Source: QHXN01 sp032162705 | GTDB taxonomy: Bacteria > Acidobacteriota > Blastocatellia > Pyrinomonadales > Pyrinomonadaceae | NCBI GenBank assembly: GCA_032162705.1 | Contig: JAVRON010000125.1 | Location: 39,801 to 103,800 of the forward strand | Direction of reading: 5' to 3' | Length of the DNA: 64,000 bases | In this document: in pieces, positions 51,824-60,847 of the stretch | Numbering within the stretch: position 1 is the first letter of the stretch | Layout: each line of letters opens with the position of its first letter | The notes under the pieces: model-generated | The model's input: only the letters and a program-made list of their open reading frames with translations | What the model was told of the DNA's origin: nothing | Database searches by the model: none | Translations under genes and position numbers: made by a program

Positions 51824-52942
51824 ATGAAATTTCTGAACTACCGAAGACTTTTGCTACTCATAGGACTGTTCGCCCTCTGCGCGCTCGTGCTCGGCGGCGT
51901 AGCGCGGGCGCAGCAGCGGACGCCTTTGACGAACGCGGAGTTCTTAGCTACTGTCCGACAGCTTCCGCAGCACCCGGACTTGAAGGAGCAGCTCATCGGC
52001 GAGATACGACGACGCGGCATCGGCTTTACGCTGACCGCTGGACTGCGCGCCTTCGTCGCAACCAAGAGCGGCAACGACGAGGAGTTGCGGCGCGTGCTCG
52101 AAGAGGCTGAGCGGCGCTTTCTTAACCCGAAGGAGGCGACCCCGCTCCCTTCCATACCCGAGGCGGCTGACGTGCTGGCGAAAGCGCGTGCGGCCACGCT
52201 CGACGCCGTCGCGCAGATGCCCGACTTCGTCGTCAAGCAACTCGTCACACGCTCCTATGCGCTTGAGCAGACGCAGAACTGGAAGGTCTCAGACCGTCTG
52301 GTCGTCGGCGTAACCTATCGCGTGAGCGAGGGCGAGCAGTATCGCCTGCTCAACATCGACGGCACGTCGGCCCCCACCACAGGGGCCGAGAAGGGCGACT
52401 ATAAGGAGGCGGGCGGGGCAAGCTCGACGGGCGAGTTCGTCTCCATCCTGAAGGGGCTGTTCGAGGACGACAGCCACGCGGAGTTCAAGCCGCTCGACAC
52501 CGACACGCTTCGCGGACGGCGCGCGCTCGTCTACACCTATGATATCAAGAAGGTAAACTCGAAGTGGCTGCTCGACCACGGTGACTCGTCCGTCATCGCC
52601 GCGCACCGCGGCAAGGTCTGGATCGACCGCGAGAAGTTCCGTGTGCTCCGCGTCGAGAGCGCTTCCTACGACGTGCCTTCAAGCTTTGCCATTACGGCCT
52701 CGAACATCGCCGTCGATTACGACTGGGTCACGATTCCCGGTCAGGGCGAATACCTTCTGCCCTCTCGCTCCGTCATCGTGATGACGGTCGCCGAGCGCGG
52801 GCAGGTGGTGCAAAGCCGCAACGACATACGCTTCCGCAACTATCAGAAGTTCGGCACCGAACTGAAGATTCTCGACGACGACATCATCGACGAAGATGTG
52901 CCGAAGGAAGCGCCGCCGAAGCCGCCGGAGAAGAAGCCTTGA
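51824..52942 (+). CDS. exported protein of unknown function
   Basis: A 372-residue protein. Signal peptide ~1-30 (LLLLIGLFALCALVLGGVARA). Residues ~35-120 are helical. Residues ~125-345 are strand-rich and end in RSVIVMTVAERGQVVQSRNDIRFRNYQKF, with a Pro/Glu/Lys-rich tail (KEAPPKPPEKKP). No family is recognised. The mid-region (VRGRRALVYTYDIKKVNSKW.. WIDREKFRVLRVES in parts) resembles outer-membrane lipoprotein-sorting-type beta folds, by eye only. ATG 51824 has no strong Shine-Dalgarno. Confidence 0.7.
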   Translation: MKFLNYRRLLLLIGLFALCALVLGGVARAQQRTPLTNAEFLATVRQLPQHPDLKEQLIGEIRRRGIGFTLTAGLRAFVATKSGNDEELRRVLEEAERRFLNPKEATPLPSIPEAADVLAKARAATLDAVAQMPDFVVKQLVTRSYALEQTQNWKVSDRLVVGVTYRVSEGEQYRLLNIDGTSAPTTGAEKGDYKEAGGASSTGEFVSILKGLFEDDSHAEFKPLDTDTLRGRRALVYTYDIKKVNSKWLLDHGDSSVIAAHRGKVWIDREKFRVLRVESASYDVPSSFAITASNIAVDYDWVTIPGQGEYLLPSRSVIVMTVAERGQVVQSRNDIRFRNYQKFGTELKILDDDIIDEDVPKEAPPKPPEKKP

Positions 52943-52962
52943 ACGCTAACAGTGACTGGGAG

Positions 52963-53280
52963 TGTGAAGCGCCGTAGGCATGTAGAGTTTGAAGCGCCAT
53001 AGGCGATAGAGGGTTTGAAGCGCCGTAGGCGCGGAAGAATGTAGCCCACGGCGTCAGCCGTGGGCAACGAGCAACAAAATAATCGAAGCCCCGGAGGGGC
53101 GAAAGAAGTTCGAGCACGACTCGTAAGCTCAGACTTCTTTCGCCCCTCCGGGGCTTCCGCTTTTAATTCTTGATTATCCCCACGGCTGACGCCATGGGCT
53201 ACATTCTTCCGCCCCTGACGGGGCTACACTCTTCCGTTCTGACAGGGCTGCACTCTTCCGTTCTGACAGGGCTGCACTCT
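52963..53280. repeat. composite palindromic repeat cluster (E17)
   Basis: Three GAAGCGCCGTAGGC-like copies (52966, 52991, 53016). Outer near-perfect stem 53031-53064 with 53178-53212 (includes CCCACGGC-GTCA-GCCGTGGG palindrome). Inner perfect 25-bp stem 53085-53109 with 53133-53157 (begins GAAGCCCCGGAGGGG). A 24-nt tandem duplication at 53230-53277 (CTCTTCCGTTCTGACAGG core). Between convergent genes; an apparent ORF here is only repeat translation. Confidence 0.88.
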
Positions 53281-53307
53281 ACCTGTCACCCGTCACCTGT
53301 CACTCCT

Positions 53308-54588
53308 TTAAAGCTTCAACTGTCCGGCCTCGACGACCGATTTGCCGTCGAGCGTGACGGTCGTGCCGGGCAGCGAAACGAAGTAGCCGTAGGGCGTCTT
53401 GTTGTCGCCGCCGGCCCACGTGTTGTTGCCGACGCCGATGGTGACGGTTCCGGCGGGAACCCAGGTGGCAATGGCGCTCGAAGCAGGCAGTTTGATGTTC
53501 GGGTTGATGCCGAAATCAACGACGGCGAAGAGGTCTTTGCCCTCGCCCGCCGCGTCGTATCTCGCCTTCATCAAATCGAAGCCCGGCCCCGAACCCGTTA
53601 TCCCCGTCAGCTTGCCCGCTGCAAACGTCAACGTCAGGTTGTCAATCTCCTTGCCCTCGAAGTAGTCCTTCGCGCGCACAACCTTCCCCTCGGCGGTTCC
53701 AGCGACGGGTGTCACGTAGACCTCGCCCGCGGGCAGGAAGACGGTCTGGCCCACTGGAGTCTTCGCGTCCTCAGCCGAGATGATGCCGTCGCTCACGCCG
53801 TAGGGGCGGCCCTGCACGCGCACCTTGAGGTCTGTGCCGTTCGAGTCAGTAATGTGTATCTCGTTGCCTGAGGCGAGCGCCGCCTTGACCTGTTCGCCGC
53901 GCGTCTGGAGGTCTGTGTAATCGACGTTGACGCCACCCCAGAAGGTCTGTGCCAACTCATCAGCCGACATCCCGTAGCGCCGGGCGAGCCAGTCGGTCGG
54001 ATAGAGTCCGTTGCCGACATCGACGGAACGGACGTTGTGCTTACGGAACGCCTCGACGACTGGCTCGCCCGCCTTGCCGCGTGCTTCCACGCGCTTCGGG
54101 TCGGCGTCGGCGAATAGCCCTTCGGTCATCCCGCTTTCAACGTTGATCTGCGCGTTGGCGATCTCGGCGAGCTTGAGTCCGAGCGTGTTGGTCTGCGTGT
54201 CGTACTTCTCGGGCACGTCGGTGAAGAGGCGCTTGTTCATACGGTCGGTATCGACGGAGAGGAGCGGGAACGCGCCCGCCTTGCGCACCTGAACGACGAT
54301 GTCTTCGAGCAGCTCCATGTCTTGCGGCCCGCCGGAGACGAGGACGACCTCGCCCTCTTTGATGCCCGCGCTCTGCGTGACGAGTCGCCCGGCGAGCTGT
54401 TCGAGGTCTGTAGGAGCCTTCTTCGATGCCGTCGTCATCGTGCTGCCGGCATTCGCGTTCGCAGCGTTGGCGTTAGCGTTGGCATTAGCATTGGTGGCGA
54501 CGGTATTGGCGGGCGGCGGGGCTGGAGCACACGCGCCCAGCGCAAGTATGGCGGCGATGCACACGAACGGGGCAAGCAGTTTCTTCAT
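53308..54588 (-). CDS. M29-like aminopeptidase lipoprotein
   Basis: A 426-residue lipoprotein. Signal with lipobox ILALGAC (~15-21; Cys ~21), then Asn/Ala repeats NANANANANAANANAG (~32-48). The rest follows the M29 (AmpS/AmpT) layout: VLVSGGPQD, YPTDWLARRYGMS, PAGEVYVTPVAGTAEG, FDLMKARYDAAGEG, VVDFGINPNIK, GTVTIGVGNNTWAGGDN. In active M29 enzymes GTxHxxxG and an HxD pair provide zinc ligands. Here GTVTIGVG lacks the His and the tail reads TPYGYF, so catalysis may be lost or altered. AAGGAAC precedes ATG 54588. A surface lipoprotein is predicted. Confidence 0.8.
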   Translation of the reverse strand: MKKLLAPFVCIAAILALGACAPAPPPANTVATNANANANANAANANAGSTMTTASKKAPTDLEQLAGRLVTQSAGIKEGEVVLVSGGPQDMELLEDIVVQVRKAGAFPLLSVDTDRMNKRLFTDVPEKYDTQTNTLGLKLAEIANAQINVESGMTEGLFADADPKRVEARGKAGEPVVEAFRKHNVRSVDVGNGLYPTDWLARRYGMSADELAQTFWGGVNVDYTDLQTRGEQVKAALASGNEIHITDSNGTDLKVRVQGRPYGVSDGIISAEDAKTPVGQTVFLPAGEVYVTPVAGTAEGKVVRAKDYFEGKEIDNLTLTFAAGKLTGITGSGPGFDLMKARYDAAGEGKDLFAVVDFGINPNIKLPASSAIATWVPAGTVTIGVGNNTWAGGDNKTPYGYFVSLPGTTVTLDGKSVVEAGQLKL

Positions 54589-54656
54589 GGGAGTTGTTCC
54601 TTTCGGGAGCTGAAGAGAATATTTGTCGAACGCGGGGCGTAAGACAGAAAATGTCT

Positions 54657-54667
54657 GGGCCCACGCC
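54657..54667. promoter_or_regulatory. possible operator shared with S53 gene
   Basis: TGGGCCCACGC, also present upstream of the S53 peptidase gene (27895 region). Confidence 0.25.
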
Positions 54668-54767
54668 TCTGTTACGGCGAGAGACCGGCGAACGGATTGC
54701 TCGGCGGCGAAAAGCACTGCGCTTCTATGCCAAACGCGACCGGAAGTCAAGAAGAAAGGATGAAGAG

Positions 54768-54964
54768 CAGTAGACGTAGACAGTAGTCAGTAGTCAGTAG
54801 TCAGTAGTCAGTAGTCAGTAGTCAGTAGTCAGTAGTCAGTAGTCAGTAGTCAGTAGTCAGTAGTCAGTAGTGCTTCGCGTTGCGATGCAGCCGCTGATGA
54901 CATTGTGACGACTCGTTGAAAGGGAGTTCTTCTACTGACTACTGACTACTGTCTACTGACTACT
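54768..54964. repeat. largest inverted-repeat element, GTAGTCA family (E18)
   Basis: Left arm ~54768-54870 has about 13 tandem GTAGTCA units, the longest array in the window. Right arm ~54932-54964 has about four CTACTGA units, so the arms are unequal. The centre includes GAAAGGGAGTTCTTCTACTGAC, similar to E2. It lies between the M29-like gene and kgd. Confidence 0.93.
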
Positions 54965-54969
54965 TCTCT

Positions 54970-57900
54970 TCATCCATCCGCCTGCCCTGCGTACTGCGCG
55001 GTGGAAGCGCCGGAGACGTAGGGCGCGTGCTCTGTGAGCGCGTCGTCGATGAGCTTGCGCTGCTCCAGTTCGTGAATCGCGTAGGAGCCGGTGGCGGGGC
55101 TTGCGGACGCCGCGCGCCCGGCATAGAAGGGATGCTCGCATGCGGGCAGAAGACCCGACAGGCGTGGCTCGACGAACGTCCAGCCGCCGTAGTTCTTCGG
55201 CTCCTCCTGACACCAGACGAGTTGCGTCGTCTGCGTGTATGTGGCGAAGACTTCACGCAAGGCGCGTTCGGGGAACGGATAGAACTGTTCGAGCCGGACT
55301 ATCGCGACGCGCGTGTCGCCGGACTTCTTGCGCGCCGCCGCAAGGTCATAGAAGACCTTGCCGCCGCACAGCACGATGCGCCGGACGGCGTTTCTGTCTG
55401 CCGCGTCCGCGTCGTCGATGACGGGGCGGAAGCCCCCTCCGGTTAGCTCTTCAATCGAAGAGACGGCTGCCGGAAGTCTGAGCAGACTCTTCGGCGTCAT
55501 CACGACGAGCGGGCGCGCGGCCTTCTGTTTGACCTGTCGGCGAAGCAGGTGGAAATACTGCGCGGGGGTGGACGGGTAACAGACCTGCATGTTGTTCTCG
55601 GCGCAGAGTTGCAGGTAGCGCTCCAGACGCGCGTTCGAGTGTTCGGGCCCTTGCCCCTCATAGCCGTGCGGAAGCAGGAGGACGAGACGCGAGGGCTGCT
55701 GCCACTTGTCAACGCCGGGCGCGATGAAGGTGTCAATGATGACCTGCGCGCCGTTCGAGAAGTCGCCGAACTGTGCCTCCCACGCGACGAGCGCATCAAC
55801 CGCGACGACCGTGTAGCCGTACTCGAAGCCGACCACGCCCTGCTCTGAGAGAGAGCTGTCGAAGACCTCTACGAGCGAGCGCCCATCGCGCGCCGTCATC
55901 TCGGAGAGAGGCGACCAGGGCTTCCCCGTCACCGTGTCGTACATGATGGCGTGGCGCTGACTGAACGTGCCGCGCCCCGAGTCCTGCCCCGACAGACGCA
56001 CGCGCGTGCCCTCCAAACCCAGAGAGCCGAAGGCCATCAGCTCGCCGAAGGCCCAGTCCAAAGGCAGAGCGCCCTCGCCCATCTTCGCGCGGCGCGCGAG
56101 TTGGCTGACCATCTTCGGGTTGATGTGGAAACCCTCGGGCACGACCGCGATCTTGTGCGCGATCTCAAGTATGACTCCGGCGCTCACAGGAGTCTCGACG
56201 ATACCGGAGCCGTCCTCCTCGGCGATGGGCGGCGGGAGTTCTTTGAGCCGGACTTTCTGCGCGACGATCTCTTTGGCGCGCGCGTGGCTCCGCTCGTAAC
56301 GCTCGACGGCCTCGCGCGTCATCGCTTCGATCTCTTCCGACGTGACCACGCCGTCCGCTGTGAGTCGCTCGGCGTAGATGGCGCGGACGCCCGGATGCGC
56401 CTTCACGCGCGCGTACATCAAAGGCTGCGTGTAGCTCGGCTCGTCGCCCTCGTTATGCCCGAGACGGCGAAAGCCGATCACGTCCAGGACAACGTCCTTG
56501 TTGAACTCCTGCCGGAAGTCGAGCGCGATGCGAAGAGTGCGGAAGGCCGCTTCCGGGTCGTCGCCGTTGATGTGAAAGATTGGAAGCTGCGTCATCTTCG
56601 CCACGTCGGTCGAGTAGATGGATGAGCGGCTGGCCTCGGGCGAAGTGGTAAAGCCGATCTGGTTGTTGATGATGATGTGGATGGTTCCGCCCGTGCGATA
56701 GCCCTTGAGGTCTGCAAGCTGCAACGTCTCCATCACGATGCCCTGCCCTGCGAAGGCCGCGTCGCCGTGCAGCAGAACCGGCAACGCGCGGTCGATGACC
56801 TCTTCGCGCGGACGGCCCGAGAGCTGTAACGTGTCCTGCTTGGCACGCACCATCCCTTCGACCACGGAATCGACGAATTCGAGATGGCTCGGGTTGGGCG
56901 AGATGGTGATGCTCACACGCTTACCCGAAGCGGTCTCGCGCTCGCCCTTCGCGCCCTGATGGTATTTCACGTCGCCCTCGTCGGCGGGAAAGTCCGGGTG
57001 AACGCTCCCCTCAAATGCCGTGAAGATGCGTTCGGAGAAGTTGCCGACGACGTTCGCCAGCACGTTCAGACGCCCGCGATGCGCCATCCCCATCGTGATG
57101 TCTTCGACGCCACGCTCCGCCGAGCGCTCGACGAGCTGGTCGAGGAGTGCGATGACCGTCTCGCAGCCTTCGAGTGAGAAACGCTTCTGCCCGAGATACT
57201 TCGTATGCAGGAAGCGCTCGAACTGCTCTGCGCGGATGAGACGCACGAGCAGAGCCTTCTTCGTCTCAGCCGGAAGCGGCTCGGGGTAGACGAACTCCTG
57301 CCGGATGCGTTCGCGTATCCAGACCTTCTGCTCCTTGCTCTGGATGTGTCGATACTCTGTGCCGACCTTGCCGCAATAGGCGCGGCGCAGAATGTCGAGT
57401 GTCTCGCGCAACGAAGCGGTCTCTTTGCCGCCTAAGCCCCCCGTGATGAACTCGCGATCCAAATCCCAGATGGTCAACCCGTAAGTCTCGATGTCCAACT
57501 CCGGGTGATACTGAATCGGGAGCGCGTGCAAAGGGTCGATGTCCGCGATGAGGTGGCCGCGCACGCGATAGGCGTTGATGAGTTCGAGAACTCGCGCCTC
57601 CTTCGAGACCTCCTCGCGCGCGTCGTAGCGGCCCAGCAGCGCAGGGTTGTAGTCCTTCGCCCAACGCAAAGGCTGATAGGCTATCCCCAAGGAACGGAAG
57701 ATTCGCAGGTAGAAATCGTGCTCGCCGAGCAGAAGCTCGTGGATGTGCGCGAGAAAAGCGCCGGACTCCGCGCCCTGTATGACGCGATGGTCGTAGGTCG
57801 AAGAGATGTTGACGATCTTGCTGATGCCCAAGAGCGACAGAGCCTCCGGCGTCATCGCGTGATACTCCGCCGGATACTCAATCGCGCCGGTCGCGATGAT

Positions 57901-58881
57901 GGCCGACTGCCCCGCCATCAGGCGCGGGTTCGACGAGACGGTGCCGATGGTTCCGGGGTTCGTCAAAGAGATGGTCGTGTTCTGAAAGTCGGGTACGCCC
58001 AGCTTGCCCGTGCGCGCGCGCTTGACCACATCGTCGTAAGCCGAAAGGAACTCTGCGAAGTCGAGCGCGCCCGCGTTCTTGACGTTCGGCACGAGCAGCG
58101 TCCGCGTGCCGTCCTTCTTCTCAAGGTCGATGGCAAGGCCGAGGTTAGCCTCTGTGCGGCGCAGGCGTGCGGGACTTCCGTCCACGACCGCGAACCCGTC
58201 GTTCATCTGCGGGAAGCGTTCGAGCGCGCGCAGGATGGCAAAGGCGATGAAGTGCGTGTAGGAAGCCTTGCCGCGCTTGTGCTCCTTCAAAAACTGGTTG
58301 ACGAGACTGCGGTTCTCTTCCAGAACCTTGACGGGAACCTGCCGGTTCGAGGTCGCCGTCGGAACCGTCAGAGAGGTCTCCATGTTCTCGACGATCTTCA
58401 GCGCGCCGCCGCGTATCGGCTGCGGCTCGACGTGCGCCTGCGCCGCCGCCGCAGGTCGGGGCGCTGGCTGCTGTCCCGACACAGTCTGCGCGACAGCCGG
58501 AGACGTGGACTGCGCGGTCTCCGGCGATGAAGACTGCTGCGGGGCTTGCGCCGCCGCGTGAGTCTCAGTCTCAACTGCTTGAGTCTCTGTCCCGGCTGCC
58601 TGAGTCTGTGCCCCCGCCTGTATGCCACCCGTAGTCACCGGCCAGCTTGCGTCAGCCGCAGCCGAGCCGTTGCCGCCCGACGACGTGCCTGCCGTGCCAG
58701 CACCGTCGCCCGGCGTGACGGCCTCGCCCAACAACTCTGTGAAGTACGTGCGCCAGGCTTCGTCAACGAGCGAAGGGTTGCTGCGGTAGCGATTCAGAAG
58801 TCCTTCGACGTACGTGGCGTTTGCGCCGAAGTTCTCGGCGATGATTTCCGACAAGTCGTTTCCGTTACGCTCTTCGCTCAA
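54970..58881 (-). CDS. kgd: multifunctional 2-oxoglutarate decarboxylase/dehydrogenase (E2-E1 fusion)
   Basis: A 1303-residue enzyme of the Kgd/SucA-SucB fused type. N-terminal helix region (EIIAENFGANATYVEGLLNRYRSNPSLVDEAWRTYF, in parts) ~10-48. Ala/Pro/Gln-rich linker ~55-165. E2 acyltransferase catalytic domain ~165-400 with STYDHRVIQGAESGAF (~360-375, catalytic DHR) but no lipoyl domain. E1 TPP-dependent domain ~430-1303 with MGMAHRGRLNVL, HGDAAFAGQGIV (~705) and INNQIGFTT. It runs in the TCA cycle, giving succinyl-CoA or, by decarboxylation, succinic semialdehyde. Mycobacterial Kgd has the same layout. Start is TTG 58881 with GAGGTGAT upstream. The C-terminus reads QADG. Confidence 0.93.
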   Translation of the reverse strand: MSEERNGNDLSEIIAENFGANATYVEGLLNRYRSNPSLVDEAWRTYFTELLGEAVTPGDGAGTAGTSSGGNGSAAADASWPVTTGGIQAGAQTQAAGTETQAVETETHAAAQAPQQSSSPETAQSTSPAVAQTVSGQQPAPRPAAAAQAHVEPQPIRGGALKIVENMETSLTVPTATSNRQVPVKVLEENRSLVNQFLKEHKRGKASYTHFIAFAILRALERFPQMNDGFAVVDGSPARLRRTEANLGLAIDLEKKDGTRTLLVPNVKNAGALDFAEFLSAYDDVVKRARTGKLGVPDFQNTTISLTNPGTIGTVSSNPRLMAGQSAIIATGAIEYPAEYHAMTPEALSLLGISKIVNISSTYDHRVIQGAESGAFLAHIHELLLGEHDFYLRIFRSLGIAYQPLRWAKDYNPALLGRYDAREEVSKEARVLELINAYRVRGHLIADIDPLHALPIQYHPELDIETYGLTIWDLDREFITGGLGGKETASLRETLDILRRAYCGKVGTEYRHIQSKEQKVWIRERIRQEFVYPEPLPAETKKALLVRLIRAEQFERFLHTKYLGQKRFSLEGCETVIALLDQLVERSAERGVEDITMGMAHRGRLNVLANVVGNFSERIFTAFEGSVHPDFPADEGDVKYHQGAKGERETASGKRVSITISPNPSHLEFVDSVVEGMVRAKQDTLQLSGRPREEVIDRALPVLLHGDAAFAGQGIVMETLQLADLKGYRTGGTIHIIINNQIGFTTSPEASRSSIYSTDVAKMTQLPIFHINGDDPEAAFRTLRIALDFRQEFNKDVVLDVIGFRRLGHNEGDEPSYTQPLMYARVKAHPGVRAIYAERLTADGVVTSEEIEAMTREAVERYERSHARAKEIVAQKVRLKELPPPIAEEDGSGIVETPVSAGVILEIAHKIAVVPEGFHINPKMVSQLARRAKMGEGALPLDWAFGELMAFGSLGLEGTRVRLSGQDSGRGTFSQRHAIMYDTVTGKPWSPLSEMTARDGRSLVEVFDSSLSEQGVVGFEYGYTVVAVDALVAWEAQFGDFSNGAQVIIDTFIAPGVDKWQQPSRLVLLLPHGYEGQGPEHSNARLERYLQLCAENNMQVCYPSTPAQYFHLLRRQVKQKAARPLVVMTPKSLLRLPAAVSSIEELTGGGFRPVIDDADAADRNAVRRIVLCGGKVFYDLAAARKKSGDTRVAIVRLEQFYPFPERALREVFATYTQTTQLVWCQEEPKNYGGWTFVEPRLSGLLPACEHPFYAGRAASASPATGSYAIHELEQRKLIDDALTEHAPYVSGASTAQYAGQADG

Positions 58882-59055
58882 GGTCTTATCACCTCACGCC
58901 GATGTTAGACGCGCCCGCGCTCCGACGAGGAACTTGCGGGCGCACGCTCTGAAATCTTCCGGCTAAAATTTGCCTCATAGCCTATCACCAACCGCACGCG
59001 TTTGCACAGGAACGCGCCCGCGCAAGCGTCTGCACCGTTCGCCGATTGCAGCGGG

Positions 59056-59105
59056 AAAGATTGTCCCACGTTCTCACAAGAAAGATTGCCCCACGTTCTC
59101 ACACG
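59056..59105. repeat. 25-nt tandem direct repeat
   Basis: Two copies of GAAAGATTG[TC]CCCACGTTCTCACA-A/C in tandem at 59056-59105, in the leader of the P-loop gene. Confidence 0.8.
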
Positions 59106-59188
59106 CGACTATGATGCGCCTTGAGAGAGACGCCGAAGGAGTTCAACCGCGCTCTGCTCGACTTCCTGCACAAATCTTAGACTGTTTC

Positions 59189-59758
59189 ATGTTTGAAGAG
59201 ATGAACCTGATTTTTATCTACGGCCCGCCGGGCGTGGGCAAGCTGACCGTGGCGCGGGAGCTTGCGCGCGAGACCGGCTATAAGGTCTTCCATAACCACG
59301 TGAGCATCAATTGCGCCGAGACGGTCTTCGACTTCGGCACACGTCCGTTCGGCAGCGTCATCGGCAAGATTCGCCTGGCCGTCTTCGAGGAGGCCGCGCG
59401 CGCGGGCATCTCGCTCGTCTTCACCTTCGTCTACGCCTGCCCCGAAGACACTCCGTTTGTCGAGCGCGTCTGCGAGGCGGTCGAGCGTGAGGGCGGACGC
59501 GTCCTGCTCGTCCGACTCGTCTGCGCGCGGGAAGAGCTGGAGCGCAGACTCCCGCATCCGGAGCGCGCACGCGTCGGCAAGATGGCCGCGCTCGACACAC
59601 TGCGCGAGGTCACGGCGCGCTACGATATCTTCTCAACCGTGCCCAAACGCGAGAGCCTGGAGATAGACAACACAGACTTGCCGCCAGCCGAGGTTGCGCG
59701 GCTTATCATCAGTCACTATCATCTGCCGACGATTGACGAGGCGGAAGCCCGACCGTAA
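59189..59758 (+). CDS. P-loop kinase-like ATPase
   Basis: A 189-residue soluble P-loop NTPase of the shikimate-kinase/adenylate-kinase-like type. Walker A GPPGVGKLT at 12-20, HNHVSIN (~37), LVFTFVYACPEDTPFV (~80), lid-like LVCAREELERRLPHPERARVGKM (~113-135), and Thr/Arg-rich end. Such AAA_17/AAA_33 enzymes phosphorylate small substrates; the substrate is unknown. ATG 59189 (MFEEMNL) is used; ATG 59201 (MNLIFIYGPPG) starts right after GAAGAG and is also plausible. The last six residues EAEARP and TAA come from the following inverted-repeat element. Confidence 0.8.
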   Translation: MFEEMNLIFIYGPPGVGKLTVARELARETGYKVFHNHVSINCAETVFDFGTRPFGSVIGKIRLAVFEEAARAGISLVFTFVYACPEDTPFVERVCEAVEREGGRVLLVRLVCAREELERRLPHPERARVGKMAALDTLREVTARYDIFSTVPKRESLEIDNTDLPPAEVARLIISHYHLPTIDEAEARP

Positions 59759-59834
59759 GGGAGGGCGTCTCGACCTCCGTCGGGCGCGATGAGGAAGACT
59801 GTACGCCCTCTCTTACGGTCGGGCTTGCGGCCTC
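59738..59834. repeat. inverted-repeat element, GAAGCCCGACCGT family (E19)
   Basis: Arms ~59738-59769 and ~59803-59834, imperfect at two or three places. Its left arm encodes the C-terminal residues EAEARP and the stop of the P-loop gene. Same family as E16. Confidence 0.88.
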
Positions 59835-59866
59835 GAACCCGCCCGCACTTTTTAAGTCTTCCTAAC

Positions 59867-60748
59867 ATGCACGAGAAGAGACTGGTCATCAAAGGCGTCG
59901 AGTGGGAGTACGTGACCGACGGTCGCGGGACTCAGACTCTCCTGCTGTTCCACGGCGCAGTCGGCGGAGCCGAGACGATGCAGTGGCTCGCCTCCGCCTT
60001 CGCGGACGAGTACCGTACCATCACGCCGACCGTCGCCGAAGTCGGCACGCTCGAAGAGGTATGCGACGCCGTGAGCGCTATCCTCGACCGCGAGCACGTC
60101 GGGCGCGCGGCGGTCTTCGGCGGCTCATTCGGCGGCCTCGTCGCGCAGGCGTTCTTTCATAGACGCCGCGCGCAGGTCGAAGACCTTATCCTGCTCTCGA
60201 CCGGCGTGCCCAATAAAAAGATCGGCGCGCGCACCGCGTGGATGACGAGGGTTCTGCGGCTGCTGCCCTTCTCTCTGACGCGCGGGCTGTTGAAGCTGGA
60301 AATCTCGAAGCACCTGAACACGCCCGTCCCACCGGAGCACGCCGCGCGCATCCATGAGTTCAGGCAGCGCCTCGACGAATACTTCGATCACAAACTTACG
60401 AAGCAGACTCTCCTCTCGCGCGTCGCGCTCGGCGTAGACTTCAACCGCAACGAATCTTACGCGCCCGCCGCAGACCACACGGACTGGCCGGGGCGCGTAC
60501 TCATCGTCGAGTCGAACGACGACCCGATGATTCCTCCCGAGGAGCGCCGTCGTCTGCGCGAGGCTTACCCGCGCGCCCTCGTCTGCACCTTCGCGGGCGC
60601 GGGACACATGATTCCGCTCCTGCGCCTCGAAGAGCTGGTCAGTGTCGTCAAGGCGTTTCTGAAAGAGGACTACAGCTCTCCCTCCGACATCGTCGAAGAG
60701 TGCGCCGTGACGGAAGGGCACATGGGAGGAGTGATGAGTGATGAGTGA
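59867..60748 (+). CDS. alpha/beta hydrolase
   Basis: A 293-residue alpha/beta hydrolase-fold enzyme. Oxyanion region LLFHGAVGGAETMQW (~27-41), nucleophile elbow FGGSFGG (~83-89, Ser ~86), Asp in ESNDDPMIPPEE (~222-233) and His in GAGHMIPLL (~244-252). A cap of helices lies ~100-195. Substrate cannot be told. ATG 59867 (MHEKRLVIKGVEW) follows GTCTTCCTAAC without a strong Shine-Dalgarno. The final residues GGVMSDE and TAA lie in a GTGATGA-type repeat, so the native C-terminus may have been replaced. Confidence 0.87.
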   Translation: MHEKRLVIKGVEWEYVTDGRGTQTLLLFHGAVGGAETMQWLASAFADEYRTITPTVAEVGTLEEVCDAVSAILDREHVGRAAVFGGSFGGLVAQAFFHRRRAQVEDLILLSTGVPNKKIGARTAWMTRVLRLLPFSLTRGLLKLEISKHLNTPVPPEHAARIHEFRQRLDEYFDHKLTKQTLLSRVALGVDFNRNESYAPAADHTDWPGRVLIVESNDDPMIPPEERRRLREAYPRALVCTFAGAGHMIPLLRLEELVSVVKAFLKEDYSSPSDIVEECAVTEGHMGGVMSDE

Positions 60749-60788
60749 TAAGACGAAGCGCGACTGTCTTTTCTAATCGCTCATCCCT
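60729..60788. repeat. degenerate GTGATGA inverted-repeat element (E20)
   Basis: Left GTGATGAGTGATGAGTGATAA (part) and a degenerate right arm ending AATCGCTCATCC. It supplies the stop codon of the hydrolase gene. Confidence 0.65.
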
Positions 60789-60847
60789 CGTCCCGGCCTC
60801 GCGTCCGTGCGTAGACTTGTCGGATAATGCCGCGTGCCTGAAGAAGA

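Noticed and set aside
53170..53871. 233-codon plus-strand frame opposite the M29-like gene
   Set aside because: Begins as translated repeats, then is the antisense shadow of a real gene.
54779..54870. Array of 13 identical short units resembling a CRISPR
   Set aside because: Units are 7 nt with no spacers, and no cas gene is present; it is the arm of an inverted element.
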